Source: UBA952 sp044361535 (lineage in GTDB: Bacteria; Bacteroidota; Bacteroidia; Flavobacteriales_D; Crocinitomicaceae). Taken from it: a DNA stretch of 64,000 bases. The translations under genes were made by a program, and so were the position numbers. The notes beneath the pieces were generated by a model. It was not told the DNA's origin and made no database searches. It was given only the letters and a program-made list of their open reading frames with translations. Positions within the stretch are counted from its first letter, which is position 1. Each line of letters begins with the position of its first letter. Location: NCBI GenBank assembly GCA_044361535.1, contig JBIKIQ010000004.1, forward strand, positions 1 through 64,000, in the 5' to 3' direction. This document shows positions 46,214-53,259 of this stretch, one piece after another.

Positions 46214-46759
46214 TTGACTGAGGAAGAGTTGATACGGGCTTGCATTCAGGGAAACCAACGAGCTTGTAAGGAATTGTATGAACAGAACAAAGGCTGGTTG
46301 TATGCCATTTGTTTGCGCTATCACAAAAATGTGGTGGACGCACAAGACAGTCTGCAAGAAAGTTTCATTACAATTTACCGCAATCTTCATTCATTTAAAG
46401 CGCAGGGAAGTTTCAAAGGATGGATGCGAAAAGTGACCGTTCGTTGTATTTTATATAGTTTTCGAAAGAATAATAAATTCATAGAAAGCGACTTTAAATC
46501 TCTATCAGAACCGGTTGATATTTCTCTGCTCCATTCATTAGACAAAGAAGAAATTACTTTTCTTATTGAACGTTTGCCAGCTGGAAGAAAGCAAATTTTT
46601 GTGGCTCATGCGATTGATGGTTTTTCGCATAAAGAAATTGCAGAAATGCTCGCTATTTCAGAAGGAACCTCAAAATCGCAATTCTTTCACGCACGCAGAG
46701 AACTGAGAGAAGCATTGGAAAAAGACCTAGTTATTGCTAAAAAAATTGAACATGAATAA
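46214..46759 (+). CDS. ECF-type RNA polymerase sigma-70 factor
   Basis: 181 aa. Region 2 (about 20-85) has LYEQNKGWLYAICLRYHKN and ESFITIYRNLHSFK; region 4 (about 120-175) has IERLPAGRKQIFVAHAIDGF and the helix-turn-helix SHKEIAEMLAISEGTSKSQ. There is no region 1 or 3, as in extracytoplasmic-function sigmas. The frame is closed by a TAA immediately before TTG 46214, and no ATG is available before region 2, so the start must be TTG, suggesting low expression. It overlaps the next gene by 8 bp (its ATG lies inside the sigma stop region), the usual arrangement of sigma with anti-sigma. Confidence 0.9.
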   Translation: MTEEELIRACIQGNQRACKELYEQNKGWLYAICLRYHKNVVDAQDSLQESFITIYRNLHSFKAQGSFKGWMRKVTVRCILYSFRKNNKFIESDFKSLSEPVDISLLHSLDKEEITFLIERLPAGRKQIFVAHAIDGFSHKEIAEMLAISEGTSKSQFFHARRELREALEKDLVIAKKIEHE

Positions 46760-48236
46760 AGACACTCTAAATTCTAAAGAGGATTGGGAAGGCGCATTGG
46801 CCTCTCGATTTGAAAACGACATTCAGTTGCCGCCGGATGAAAGTTGGAGCAATATTCAACAAGAATTATTTCCCACGAAAAAAAGAAGATTTGTCGCACT
46901 TTGGATTGCTGCCTCCATAATTATATTGGGAGGAATGGGATTATTCTTATTCCAAAAATCTACTATTTCTGAAAATGAAATCAAAGCAAAAAATGAAACT
47001 CAAAACAAAGTAATAAGAACAAAACCTTCAGGCAAAAATTCATCAAATAAACCCCAACAAAAGGTAGTTTTGACTGAAAAAGCCGAGGAGTCTAATAGCA
47101 AAAACCGAGAATCTAACGTCTGCAATGAACTCAATCAGTCCGAATCAAATCAGACGAAAAATAGAGAAACTGCTAACTCAGAAACTAGGTCCTCCAATTC
47201 AAAAAATAAATCAGGTAAATCGACCAAAAGCAAGAGAAACATTAGCAAAAAACAAAATCAAACAACAAATTCATCAGCTAATTTAACTTTAACTACGGAA
47301 ATCGGTAACAATAAAAATGAAGAATCAACAAAACCTGAAAAGACAGATACCGAAACGATAGCTAATAACAGCAATTCTGTAGAAAATCCCTCTAAAAACA
47401 CTAAAATTACAGATATTAAAATTCGTTTAAAATTGCTTCCGGTTCACCTACTCTCAACTACGGAATCTATTCCAATTCAAGAAGTAGCAAAAAAAGATAA
47501 AACTGATTTTAAACCCTACTTTTCGTTGCAAGTAGCTCCATTAATCGGAAGAAATATCCGAATTATATCAGGCACATTCAATAGCGATAATACGAATTCA
47601 AATGCATTGGGTGAGCGGCGATCTTCGTTGCCGAAATTTGGATTTCAAACCAATCTCAATTACCATTTTAACAAGCGATTATCCCTCAACGCTGGTTTTC
47701 AATTAGCAGGTGGAGATTTTCAATCGCGTTGGTTTTTTAAGTATTTACAAATTGACCCAATTACGAATGATGTCCGTTTAAAAACCACTTCGGGTGAGGC
47801 AAGCACCACAGACCCAACATTGATACAAAGTATTACCAACGGGACTTCAGGGATTTATAAATTGAGAATCAATCATGCTTTTTCCTTGTATTCCATTCCC
47901 GTTGGAATCACGTATCGTTTTACAGATGAACGATTTTCACCTTATTTCAGAACCGGGTTAAACATGGAGTTCTTTGGTAGACGAACCTTGTCACTTGATG
48001 TGTTGGAAAATGGTATTACAAGAAATGTTGAACTCAATTTGAATCGACCAAACAATCGCTTAAATCTGCAAGCGATGATGGCTCTTGGCGTTGAAACCCG
48101 TATCAAAGGCAACTGGAGTTTCTTTACCGAAGCCGGATATTATGTACCTCTCAATCAATTCGTGAATGCAAATGGGTATTCGGTGCGTGTTGCAGGATCA
48201 AGCATTTTGGGAGGAGTGAGGTATGATTTGAAGTGA
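46752..48236 (+). CDS. Anti-sigma-like/outer-membrane beta-barrel fusion protein
   Basis: 494 aa from ATG 46752. Cytosolic N-terminus (1-46) with the ASRFENDIQLPPDESWSNI pattern seen in Bacteroidota sigma-linked anti-sigma proteins, then one membrane helix (about 47-67). A low-complexity Asn/Ser/Lys/Glu linker (about 70-245) follows, long enough to cross the periplasm. The C-terminal part (about 250-494) has alternating amphipathic strands (PYFSLQVAPLIGRNI, YSIPVGITYRF, FFTEAGYYVPL) ending GGVRYDLK, like a PorT/porin-family beta-barrel. Translation is coupled to the sigma gene. It probably holds the sigma factor and senses outer-membrane state (inference); the anti-sigma role is unproven. Confidence 0.72.
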   Translation: MNKDTLNSKEDWEGALASRFENDIQLPPDESWSNIQQELFPTKKRRFVALWIAASIIILGGMGLFLFQKSTISENEIKAKNETQNKVIRTKPSGKNSSNKPQQKVVLTEKAEESNSKNRESNVCNELNQSESNQTKNRETANSETRSSNSKNKSGKSTKSKRNISKKQNQTTNSSANLTLTTEIGNNKNEESTKPEKTDTETIANNSNSVENPSKNTKITDIKIRLKLLPVHLLSTTESIPIQEVAKKDKTDFKPYFSLQVAPLIGRNIRIISGTFNSDNTNSNALGERRSSLPKFGFQTNLNYHFNKRLSLNAGFQLAGGDFQSRWFFKYLQIDPITNDVRLKTTSGEASTTDPTLIQSITNGTSGIYKLRINHAFSLYSIPVGITYRFTDERFSPYFRTGLNMEFFGRRTLSLDVLENGITRNVELNLNRPNNRLNLQAMMALGVETRIKGNWSFFTEAGYYVPLNQFVNANGYSVRVAGSSILGGVRYDLK

Positions 48237-48257
48237 AAACAGAGTTGAAAGTAAATT

Positions 48258-48312
48258 CACATATAGGCTCGGGTTTATTCCGATTGCTATCGGAACCGAG
48301 CCTATGTGTTTT
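48258..48312 (+). terminator. Long hairpin after the sigma/anti-sigma operon
   Basis: Outer arms ATAGGCTCGG and CCGAGCCTAT (10 bp) enclose inner arms TTCCGAT and ATCGGAA with a TGCT loop; a GTTTA bulge lies on the left side. It starts about 25 bp after the stop and is followed by GTGTTTT, so it can act as a Rho-independent terminator for the plus-strand operon. Confidence 0.6.
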
Positions 48313-48401
48313 AAACCCATGGGTTCCCCTTTTGGCTTGAGAACCATAATAAATTATTGTTCAATTTGATAAACTGACAAATTATTCCGAAATTCGTAAT
48401 T

Positions 48402-48623
48402 ATGAACATTGGAAAATATATTGAGATTGATTCAGAAAAGCGATTTGGGAAACCAATATTGAAGGGAACTAGAATAACTGTATCTGATGTTTTAAATTGG
48501 CTTGCTAACGGTATGACTCGTGAAGAAATTTGTTCAGACTTTCCTGAATTAGACAATGAACGTATCAACGCTTGTCTATTTTTCGCTTCATCACGAGAAG
48601 GTCATTTGGGCATAGCATCATGA
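48402..48623 (+). CDS. DUF433 antitoxin
   Basis: 73 aa, the usual DUF433 size. The core FGKPILKGTRITVSDVLNWLANGMTREEI is the family's winged helix-turn-helix. It pairs with a DUF5615 PIN-like gene overlapping it by 4 bp (ATGA), the standard order antitoxin then toxin. DUF433 proteins are predicted to neutralise the toxin and repress their own operon. No TAnnTTTG box is obvious upstream. Confidence 0.88.
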   Translation: MNIGKYIEIDSEKRFGKPILKGTRITVSDVLNWLANGMTREEICSDFPELDNERINACLFFASSREGHLGIAS

Positions 48624-48961
48624 ATTTACTTTTTGACCAAAACATTTCATATCGCTTAATTTCAAAAATAAAGGATTTTTTACCCCATGCATATCAAATT
48701 AGAGATTTGGGGTTGGAAAATTCAACGGATAAACAACTTTGGGAATACGCAAAGAAAAATGATTTTATCATTGTAACTTTTGATGGTGACTTTTATGATT
48801 TTTCTATTGTTTGGGGCCATCCACCGAAAATCATTTGGTTAAGAACATTTAACCAATCAACAAATAATGTGGAGACTATTCTGCGTAAACATTTTGAAAC
48901 AATAAAAAAATTTACTCAAGACACAGATCTAGCTTGTCTTGAAATAATTGAAAGTAGTTAA
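48620..48961 (+). CDS. DUF5615 (PIN-like) toxin
   Basis: 113 aa from ATG 48620, which overlaps the antitoxin stop; a start at 48572 would overlap the antitoxin by 52 bp and is rejected. NLLFDQNISYRL holds the first acidic residue of the Mut7-C/PIN-like fold (FDxN), and IIVTFDGDFYDF the second acidic cluster, followed by PPKIIWLRTFN. These residues are predicted to bind metal in an RNase active site. Target RNA unknown. Confidence 0.87.
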   Translation: MNLLFDQNISYRLISKIKDFLPHAYQIRDLGLENSTDKQLWEYAKKNDFIIVTFDGDFYDFSIVWGHPPKIIWLRTFNQSTNNVETILRKHFETIKKFTQDTDLACLEIIESS

Positions 48962-49015
48962 ATCCCAGAGCATTATCTTTTGCGATAGAGAGAAAGATAT
49001 TAGTATAAATTCTTT

Positions 49016-49480
49016 TTATTTTCTCCTGCTCTTCCCCACATTCCATTGATATCCAATAGTAATTATATTTTTAGCGCCAAAGGAGAGGCCGCTGTAATTG
49101 CTATTTGTGAGAGGTGAAGCCTCAGCCGAAATGTTTAATTGCCCATTTTTGGATGGAAAATGAACTTGTGCATAGCCCATAGTTGGAAACACCCGAACAC
49201 CTACACTAAATCCAATTCCTTCCGTTGTAACACCAAAACCCGTTTTTACGGTAACAATTGATGGAAATGCAACCCCTCCTTGTATTTCTATAAAGACATT
49301 TTTGGTAACGTAGTTTTGGTGCCCTACCAAGATGGAAGCTCCAGGAAACCAACCTCCTTCCCATTCATCCGACAATTGAGCCATTCCGCCATTTAATTCC
49401 ACATAAGCTCTGGAGGTTGGAAGCTGTGAAAAACTGAATCCACATAAAATCAAAGCTAAAATCAATATTAAATTTTTCAT
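49016..49480 (-). CDS. Small predicted outer-membrane protein
   Basis: 154 aa with a signal peptide (residues 1-18, ending CGFSFSQ). Gly-rich alternating strands (ELNGGMAQL, GASILVGHQNYV, IEIQGGVAFPS) indicate a beta-barrel or porin-like protein, ending in a basic tail (GKSRRK). No recognised family. It is transcribed away from the lipoprotein gene at 49694, with a TATTTTTG box 18 nt before its ATG. Confidence 0.6.
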   Translation of the reverse strand: MKNLILILALILCGFSFSQLPTSRAYVELNGGMAQLSDEWEGGWFPGASILVGHQNYVTKNVFIEIQGGVAFPSIVTVKTGFGVTTEGIGFSVGVRVFPTMGYAQVHFPSKNGQLNISAEASPLTNSNYSGLSFGAKNIITIGYQWNVGKSRRK

Positions 49481-49496
49481 GGTTTTATTTTAACTA

Positions 49497-49556
49497 ATCA
49501 AAAATAGTATTGAATTTCCTGCATTCATTACTGTATTTTACACAAGTATTTTTGAT
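49497..49556. repeat. 10-bp inverted repeat containing two divergent TAnnTTTG boxes
   Basis: ATCAAAAATA (49497-49506) and TATTTTTGAT (49547-49556) are perfect inverted copies 40 nt apart. Each arm contains TATTTTTG, one on each strand. The left arm is the likely -7 box of the 49016-49480 gene (18 nt before its ATG); the right arm points to the gene at 49694 but is 140 nt from its ATG. Confidence 0.5.
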
Positions 49557-49636
49557 AGTTGTGAATTTCGCAAATCATTGTAAGCATTGTGTTCCAGTAT
49601 ACAAAAAATAAATAAATTGGCCAAAACAGATACTTT

Positions 49637-49650
49637 AACCAACCTTTTTT
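49637..49650 (+). promoter_or_regulatory. AACCAACCTTTTTT element upstream of lipoprotein gene
   Basis: Second copy of the element found before the ECF sigma gene (46159). The distances to the start codons are 57 and 55 nt, and both leaders contain ACTAAAATT. It suggests a shared sigma-dependent promoter. Confidence 0.4.
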
Positions 49651-49693
49651 AAAAAACAGTTCTCTAACTATCAAAACACTAAAATTTTAAGTC

Positions 49694-50506
49694 ATGAAAA
49701 AAATCTTTTATTTCGTAATTGCCGCAACTACCATTGCCAGCCTTGCTTCATGTAACAAATTTCTGCAAGAAAATCAATCGGATTCTGAGGATGTGTTAAA
49801 ATTGGAAATGGAGGAAAATGATTTCTTAAAAGAGGAAGAAATAGCATCCAATCCTTGCAGTTTTGATTACGCATCCCTTTTGGCACCTTGTGCGGTCGTT
49901 ACAGAATCTTCCAGTACGTTTCCAAAAACAGTTACAATTGATTACGGAACAGGTTGTATTGATGCTAACGGTCGAACGAAAAAAGGGAAAATCATTATCA
50001 ATGTATCGGGAGATATGCGTGTTGCAGGAAACACAAGAACCGTAACCTTTGAAAATTTCTTCATCAACGACGTAAAAATTGAAGGTTCAAGAAACGCAGA
50101 AAATACGGGACCAAATTCAGCGGGGAATATGGTTGTGAAAATAACAGGAGATATTACAGCAACAAATGGTGAATTTTCAAGAAATAGAGGTTTCACACGC
50201 TATCGCGAGTGGATTTCGGGAATTGCAACCTGTGATACTAGCGACGATGAATTTCATGTAACTGGTTCAGGAACTGCAATTGGCAGAAGAGGTATTGAAA
50301 TCCCACATACAATTACTGAAAAGATTGTCTTAAAACCAGGTGAGTGCAAATATCCATTGTCTGGTAAGGTTGATATTGGGAATGAATCACGAGGAATTAT
50401 ATTAAATTTCGGAAATGGAATGTGTGATAACATTGCAGAAGCCACTACCAAACGAAGAAACAAAACGTATCAGATTGATTTGGATACGAGACGGATTATT
50501 CAGTAA
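49694..50506 (+). CDS. Lipoprotein, possible member of the ECF sigma regulon
   Basis: 270 aa with a lipoprotein signal (IASLASCNKF, lipobox Cys20). An acidic tether (about 25-50) leads to a beta-rich domain with DYGTGCIDANGRTKKGKIII and two further cysteines later (ATCDTS and GECKYP/GMCDN). The repeated layout of short strands and T/N-rich turns resembles a family I have seen annotated as hypothetical in Flavobacteriales. It is not followed by co-directional genes within 50 bp. The upstream element shared with the sigma gene is the only clue to regulation. Confidence 0.65.
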   Translation: MKKIFYFVIAATTIASLASCNKFLQENQSDSEDVLKLEMEENDFLKEEEIASNPCSFDYASLLAPCAVVTESSSTFPKTVTIDYGTGCIDANGRTKKGKIIINVSGDMRVAGNTRTVTFENFFINDVKIEGSRNAENTGPNSAGNMVVKITGDITATNGEFSRNRGFTRYREWISGIATCDTSDDEFHVTGSGTAIGRRGIEIPHTITEKIVLKPGECKYPLSGKVDIGNESRGIILNFGNGMCDNIAEATTKRRNKTYQIDLDTRRIIQ

Positions 50507-50554
50507 TTTACGGATTGATTAACAGTAAAAGAACAAAATTAAATCGTGGTTTTA

Positions 50555-50562
50555 TACTTTTG
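50555..50562 (+). promoter_or_regulatory. TAnnTTTG box of the serine hydrolase gene
   Basis: TACTTTTG, 14 nt before ATG 50577, matches the Bacteroidota -7 element. Confidence 0.45.
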
Positions 50563-50576
50563 ATAAAATTATTGAC

Positions 50577-51881
50577 ATGAAAAATTTGATAGTATCCACC
50601 CTTTTGTTTCTCGGTTTTTACCAATCATTTGCTCAGAATTTGTATTTCCCGCCTACAACCGGAAATGTGTGGGACACAACTTCGCCAACTGACTTAGGGT
50701 ATTGTCAACCAAAAATTGACAGCTTGTATAATTTCTTGGAACAAAACAATTCAAAAGCATTCATTTTATTAAAAGACGGGAAAATAGTTTTGGAAAAGTA
50801 TTTTGGTACACACACGGCAACTACCCCATGGCAGTGGGCATCAGCAGGGAAAACAATTACCTCGTTTATGACAGGAATTGCTCAACAGGAAGGATATTTA
50901 TCGATTACGGACACCACTGCAAGTTATCTAGGGCAAGGTTGGACCAATTGTACACCTCAGCAAGAAGAAAGAATTACTATTTGGAATCAACTTACAATGA
51001 CTTCGGGCTTGGATGATGGTGTTCCAGATCATTACTGTACGCTGGATACATGTTTGAATTATTTGGCTGACCCAGGAACGCGCTGGGCATATCACAACGG
51101 ACCGTACACACTTTTGGATGGCGTTATTGAAAATGCTACCGGGCTAACTTTGAATAACTACACGACGCAAAAATTGAAGAATCCCACTGGAATGACAGGT
51201 GCATTTTTTTCGGTGGGATACAACAATGTATTCTTTAGTACGGCCCGAAGTATGGCGCGCTTTGGATCCTTAATTTTGAACAAGGGAAACTGGAACGGAA
51301 ATCAAATTATGACAGACACGACTTATTTCAATGAAATGGTGAATACTTCTCAAAACTTAAACAAATCGTATGGGTATTTATGGTGGCTGAATGGGAAACA
51401 ATCATTCATGGTGCCTTCACTACAAACGGTTTTTCCAGCTTTTATGTGTCCAAATGCGCCGGCGGACATGATCTCTGCCATTGGTTCGGGCGGACAATTT
51501 TTAAATGTTGTACCCAGTCAAAATTTGGTTTGGTTGCGCATGGGCGATGAACCAAGTAATTCCAATGTTCCTTTCCTTCTCAATGATGATATTTGGCAAT
51601 ACGTGAATGATTTAGTATGTTCTACTTCGAGTGTTGAAGAAGAATATTTCGAGCCAGAAATTCAACTTTATCCGAACCCTGCGAATGAGCAATTAACAAT
51701 AACGGTTAAGGATGGTTTTCTAGGAAAAGTAATTTTGTATAATCAAGTAGGGGAAAAAATCGAGGAATTAGATCTAATTTCAAAATCTGCAATCTGGGAT
51801 GTTTCTGATTATAAAAATGGAATGTATTTTCTATCATTTCCTGAACTCGGAAAAACGATGCGTTTTGTGAAGTCGGAGTAA
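50577..51881 (+). CDS. Beta-lactamase-fold serine hydrolase with T9SS type A sorting domain
   Basis: 434 aa. Signal peptide (residues 1-19), then a class C beta-lactamase/penicillin-binding fold. WASAGKTITSFMTG contains SxxK, WAYHNGPYTLL contains YxN, and GSGGQFLNV corresponds to the KTG region, with G-S-G replacing K-T-G as in esterase-type members. The last 75 residues are a T9SS type A sorting domain (LYPNPANEQL, VILYNQVGEKI, YKNGMYFLSF). It is exported across the outer membrane and probably anchored or released there. It hydrolyses an ester, amide or lactam; substrate unknown. Confidence 0.9.
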   Translation: MKNLIVSTLLFLGFYQSFAQNLYFPPTTGNVWDTTSPTDLGYCQPKIDSLYNFLEQNNSKAFILLKDGKIVLEKYFGTHTATTPWQWASAGKTITSFMTGIAQQEGYLSITDTTASYLGQGWTNCTPQQEERITIWNQLTMTSGLDDGVPDHYCTLDTCLNYLADPGTRWAYHNGPYTLLDGVIENATGLTLNNYTTQKLKNPTGMTGAFFSVGYNNVFFSTARSMARFGSLILNKGNWNGNQIMTDTTYFNEMVNTSQNLNKSYGYLWWLNGKQSFMVPSLQTVFPAFMCPNAPADMISAIGSGGQFLNVVPSQNLVWLRMGDEPSNSNVPFLLNDDIWQYVNDLVCSTSSVEEEYFEPEIQLYPNPANEQLTITVKDGFLGKVILYNQVGEKIEELDLISKSAIWDVSDYKNGMYFLSFPELGKTMRFVKSE

Positions 51882-52015
51882 AATAGTCTGAAAAGAAATA
51901 ACAGGATTATCTCTTCAACAGCTTAAATCCAATCTCTTTACAAGGGAAATTACACGTTTGATTAATCTAATGTTACACTATCGGTTGAAAATGAATGAGG
52001 AAAGAGATTAAAATT

Positions 52016-52840
52016 CTATTTAATCAACAATTCGTTTATCGCTTTCTGAAGATTCTCCTTATTATTCGGGCCTATTCCAGTTGACACATAGTGAATTATG
52101 CCGTTTTGGTCAATGATTACATTTGTAGGAAACCCTTTAACGCCATATGAATCCGCACTAGTCTGACCGTTTGCAACAACTTTGTAATTGAAATCTGTTG
52201 TTTTTAAAAACTTCTTAAGCTGTTTTTTATCATTCAAAGCAATTGCAAGGAAAACAATATTCTTTTCTTTAAATTCTTCAACCAATTCATTCAATTCGGG
52301 CATTTCCATAATACAAGGCTTACACTCAACGAACCAAAAATTTAATACAACTACTTTTCCTTTTAATTCACTTAGTATATGCGTTTTTCCTTTTAAATCC
52401 TTCAGATTAAAATCAGTTGCTTTGGTTCCAATCAATTCGTTTTTTTCCTGTTCCATTCCCATCCCGCCTTGTTGCATTTTTGCCATCATGGCCTTTTCCT
52501 CTGGAGTTGCTTTTCTCAAAACAAAGGCCTTAACCATCTTTTTTTCATCCACATAAGGTTCAGGAATATATTCGCTCGACATCATGATTTTCATAAAATC
52601 TGCTGGGTTAATCTTTTGAAATTGCTCATCATACATGGGCATTGACATCGGATCAAGCATTAATGGAGTGCCTGGTTGAATATCTCCAGGTCCTGCTTTT
52701 TTGAGTCCTTGAAGCACGGTTGATTCATTTTTGATGCTATCAGATTGAGTGGTTTGAGCACTCAACCAACTTGAATCAATAAACATGATTTGAACAATTA
52801 GTAAAAAAGATAAAAAATTAGCGGTAAAAATTTTTGACAT
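52016..52840 (-). CDS. TlpA/AhpC-TSA-like periplasmic thiol-disulfide oxidoreductase
   Basis: 274 aa with a signal peptide (about residues 1-29). A 90-residue N-terminal part without known domain is followed by a thioredoxin-like domain (about 140-272): FNLKDLKGKTHILSELKGKVVVLNFW, then VECKPCIMEMP with the CxxC pair, and GFPTNVIID with the cis-Pro loop. It resembles TlpA/ResA, which reduce periplasmic disulfides, for example during cytochrome c maturation; no such genes are adjacent. It is divergent from rbfA. Confidence 0.88.
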   Translation of the reverse strand: MSKIFTANFLSFLLIVQIMFIDSSWLSAQTTQSDSIKNESTVLQGLKKAGPGDIQPGTPLMLDPMSMPMYDEQFQKINPADFMKIMMSSEYIPEPYVDEKKMVKAFVLRKATPEEKAMMAKMQQGGMGMEQEKNELIGTKATDFNLKDLKGKTHILSELKGKVVVLNFWFVECKPCIMEMPELNELVEEFKEKNIVFLAIALNDKKQLKKFLKTTDFNYKVVANGQTSADSYGVKGFPTNVIIDQNGIIHYVSTGIGPNNKENLQKAINELLIK

Positions 52841-52863
52841 TTGTTATGTATTGGTTTGTTTCT

Positions 52864-52871
52864 CAAAGTTA
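52864..52871 (-). promoter_or_regulatory. TAnnTTTG box of the TlpA-like gene
   Basis: TAACTTTG on the minus strand, 23 nt before ATG 52840, back to back with the rbfA promoter. Confidence 0.45.
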
Positions 52872-52911
52872 AACAGAAAAACGTTTTAATTATTAACCCA
52901 CACAAAATACC

Positions 52912-52919
52912 TATCTTTG
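52912..52919 (+). promoter_or_regulatory. TAnnTTTG box of rbfA, 4 nt from the ATG
   Basis: TATCTTTG is followed by TACT and then ATG 52924. The spacing predicts transcription starting at the A of the start codon. Confidence 0.6.
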
Positions 52920-52923
52920 TACT

Positions 52924-53259
52924 ATGTCATCAATACGTCAACACAAGATTGAAGCTGCTATAAGAAATGAATTAGCCTCTTATCTTCAGCGAAACACCAA
53001 TGAAATTTGTTTAGGAAGCATGGTTACAGTCACAATAATTCGTGTAACCTCTGACCTATCTTTAGCTCGTTGTTATTTGAGCTTCTTTGCAGGGCCAGAT
53101 AAGAAGGCAGTTTTAGATAACATTAATCTTCACAAGGGAAAAATACGAATGGAAATCGCTAAACGCTTGGGTAATATGAGAAAAATTCCTGAATTGTTGT
53201 TTTTTATTGATGACTCGCTTGATTATGCGGAAGAAATCGATAATTTATTAAAAAAATAA
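52924..53259 (+). CDS. rbfA: Ribosome-binding factor A
   Basis: 111 aa, normal for Bacteroidota. RbfA binds the 30S subunit and helps mature the 5' end of 16S rRNA. The KH-like fold is shown by SSIRQHKIEAAIRNELASYL, VTVTIIRVTSDLSLARCYL and the C-terminal RKIPELLFFIDDSLDYAEEID, matching the family's P-[EH]-L-x-F-x-x-D-x-S. A TAnnTTTG box 4 nt upstream predicts a leaderless mRNA. The permease gene starts on the codon immediately after the rbfA stop, in the same frame. Confidence 0.93.
   Translation: MSSIRQHKIEAAIRNELASYLQRNTNEICLGSMVTVTIIRVTSDLSLARCYLSFFAGPDKKAVLDNINLHKGKIRMEIAKRLGNMRKIPELLFFIDDSLDYAEEIDNLLKK

Noticed and set aside
48314..48325. Palindrome AACCCATGGGTT
   Set aside because: It has no loop, is not repeated elsewhere that I saw, and lies just after a convincing terminator hairpin; likely chance.
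51931..52009. 9-bp inverted repeat (AATCTCTTT / AAAGAGATT) between convergent genes
   Set aside because: Loop of about 60 nt and no T-run; may be chance.
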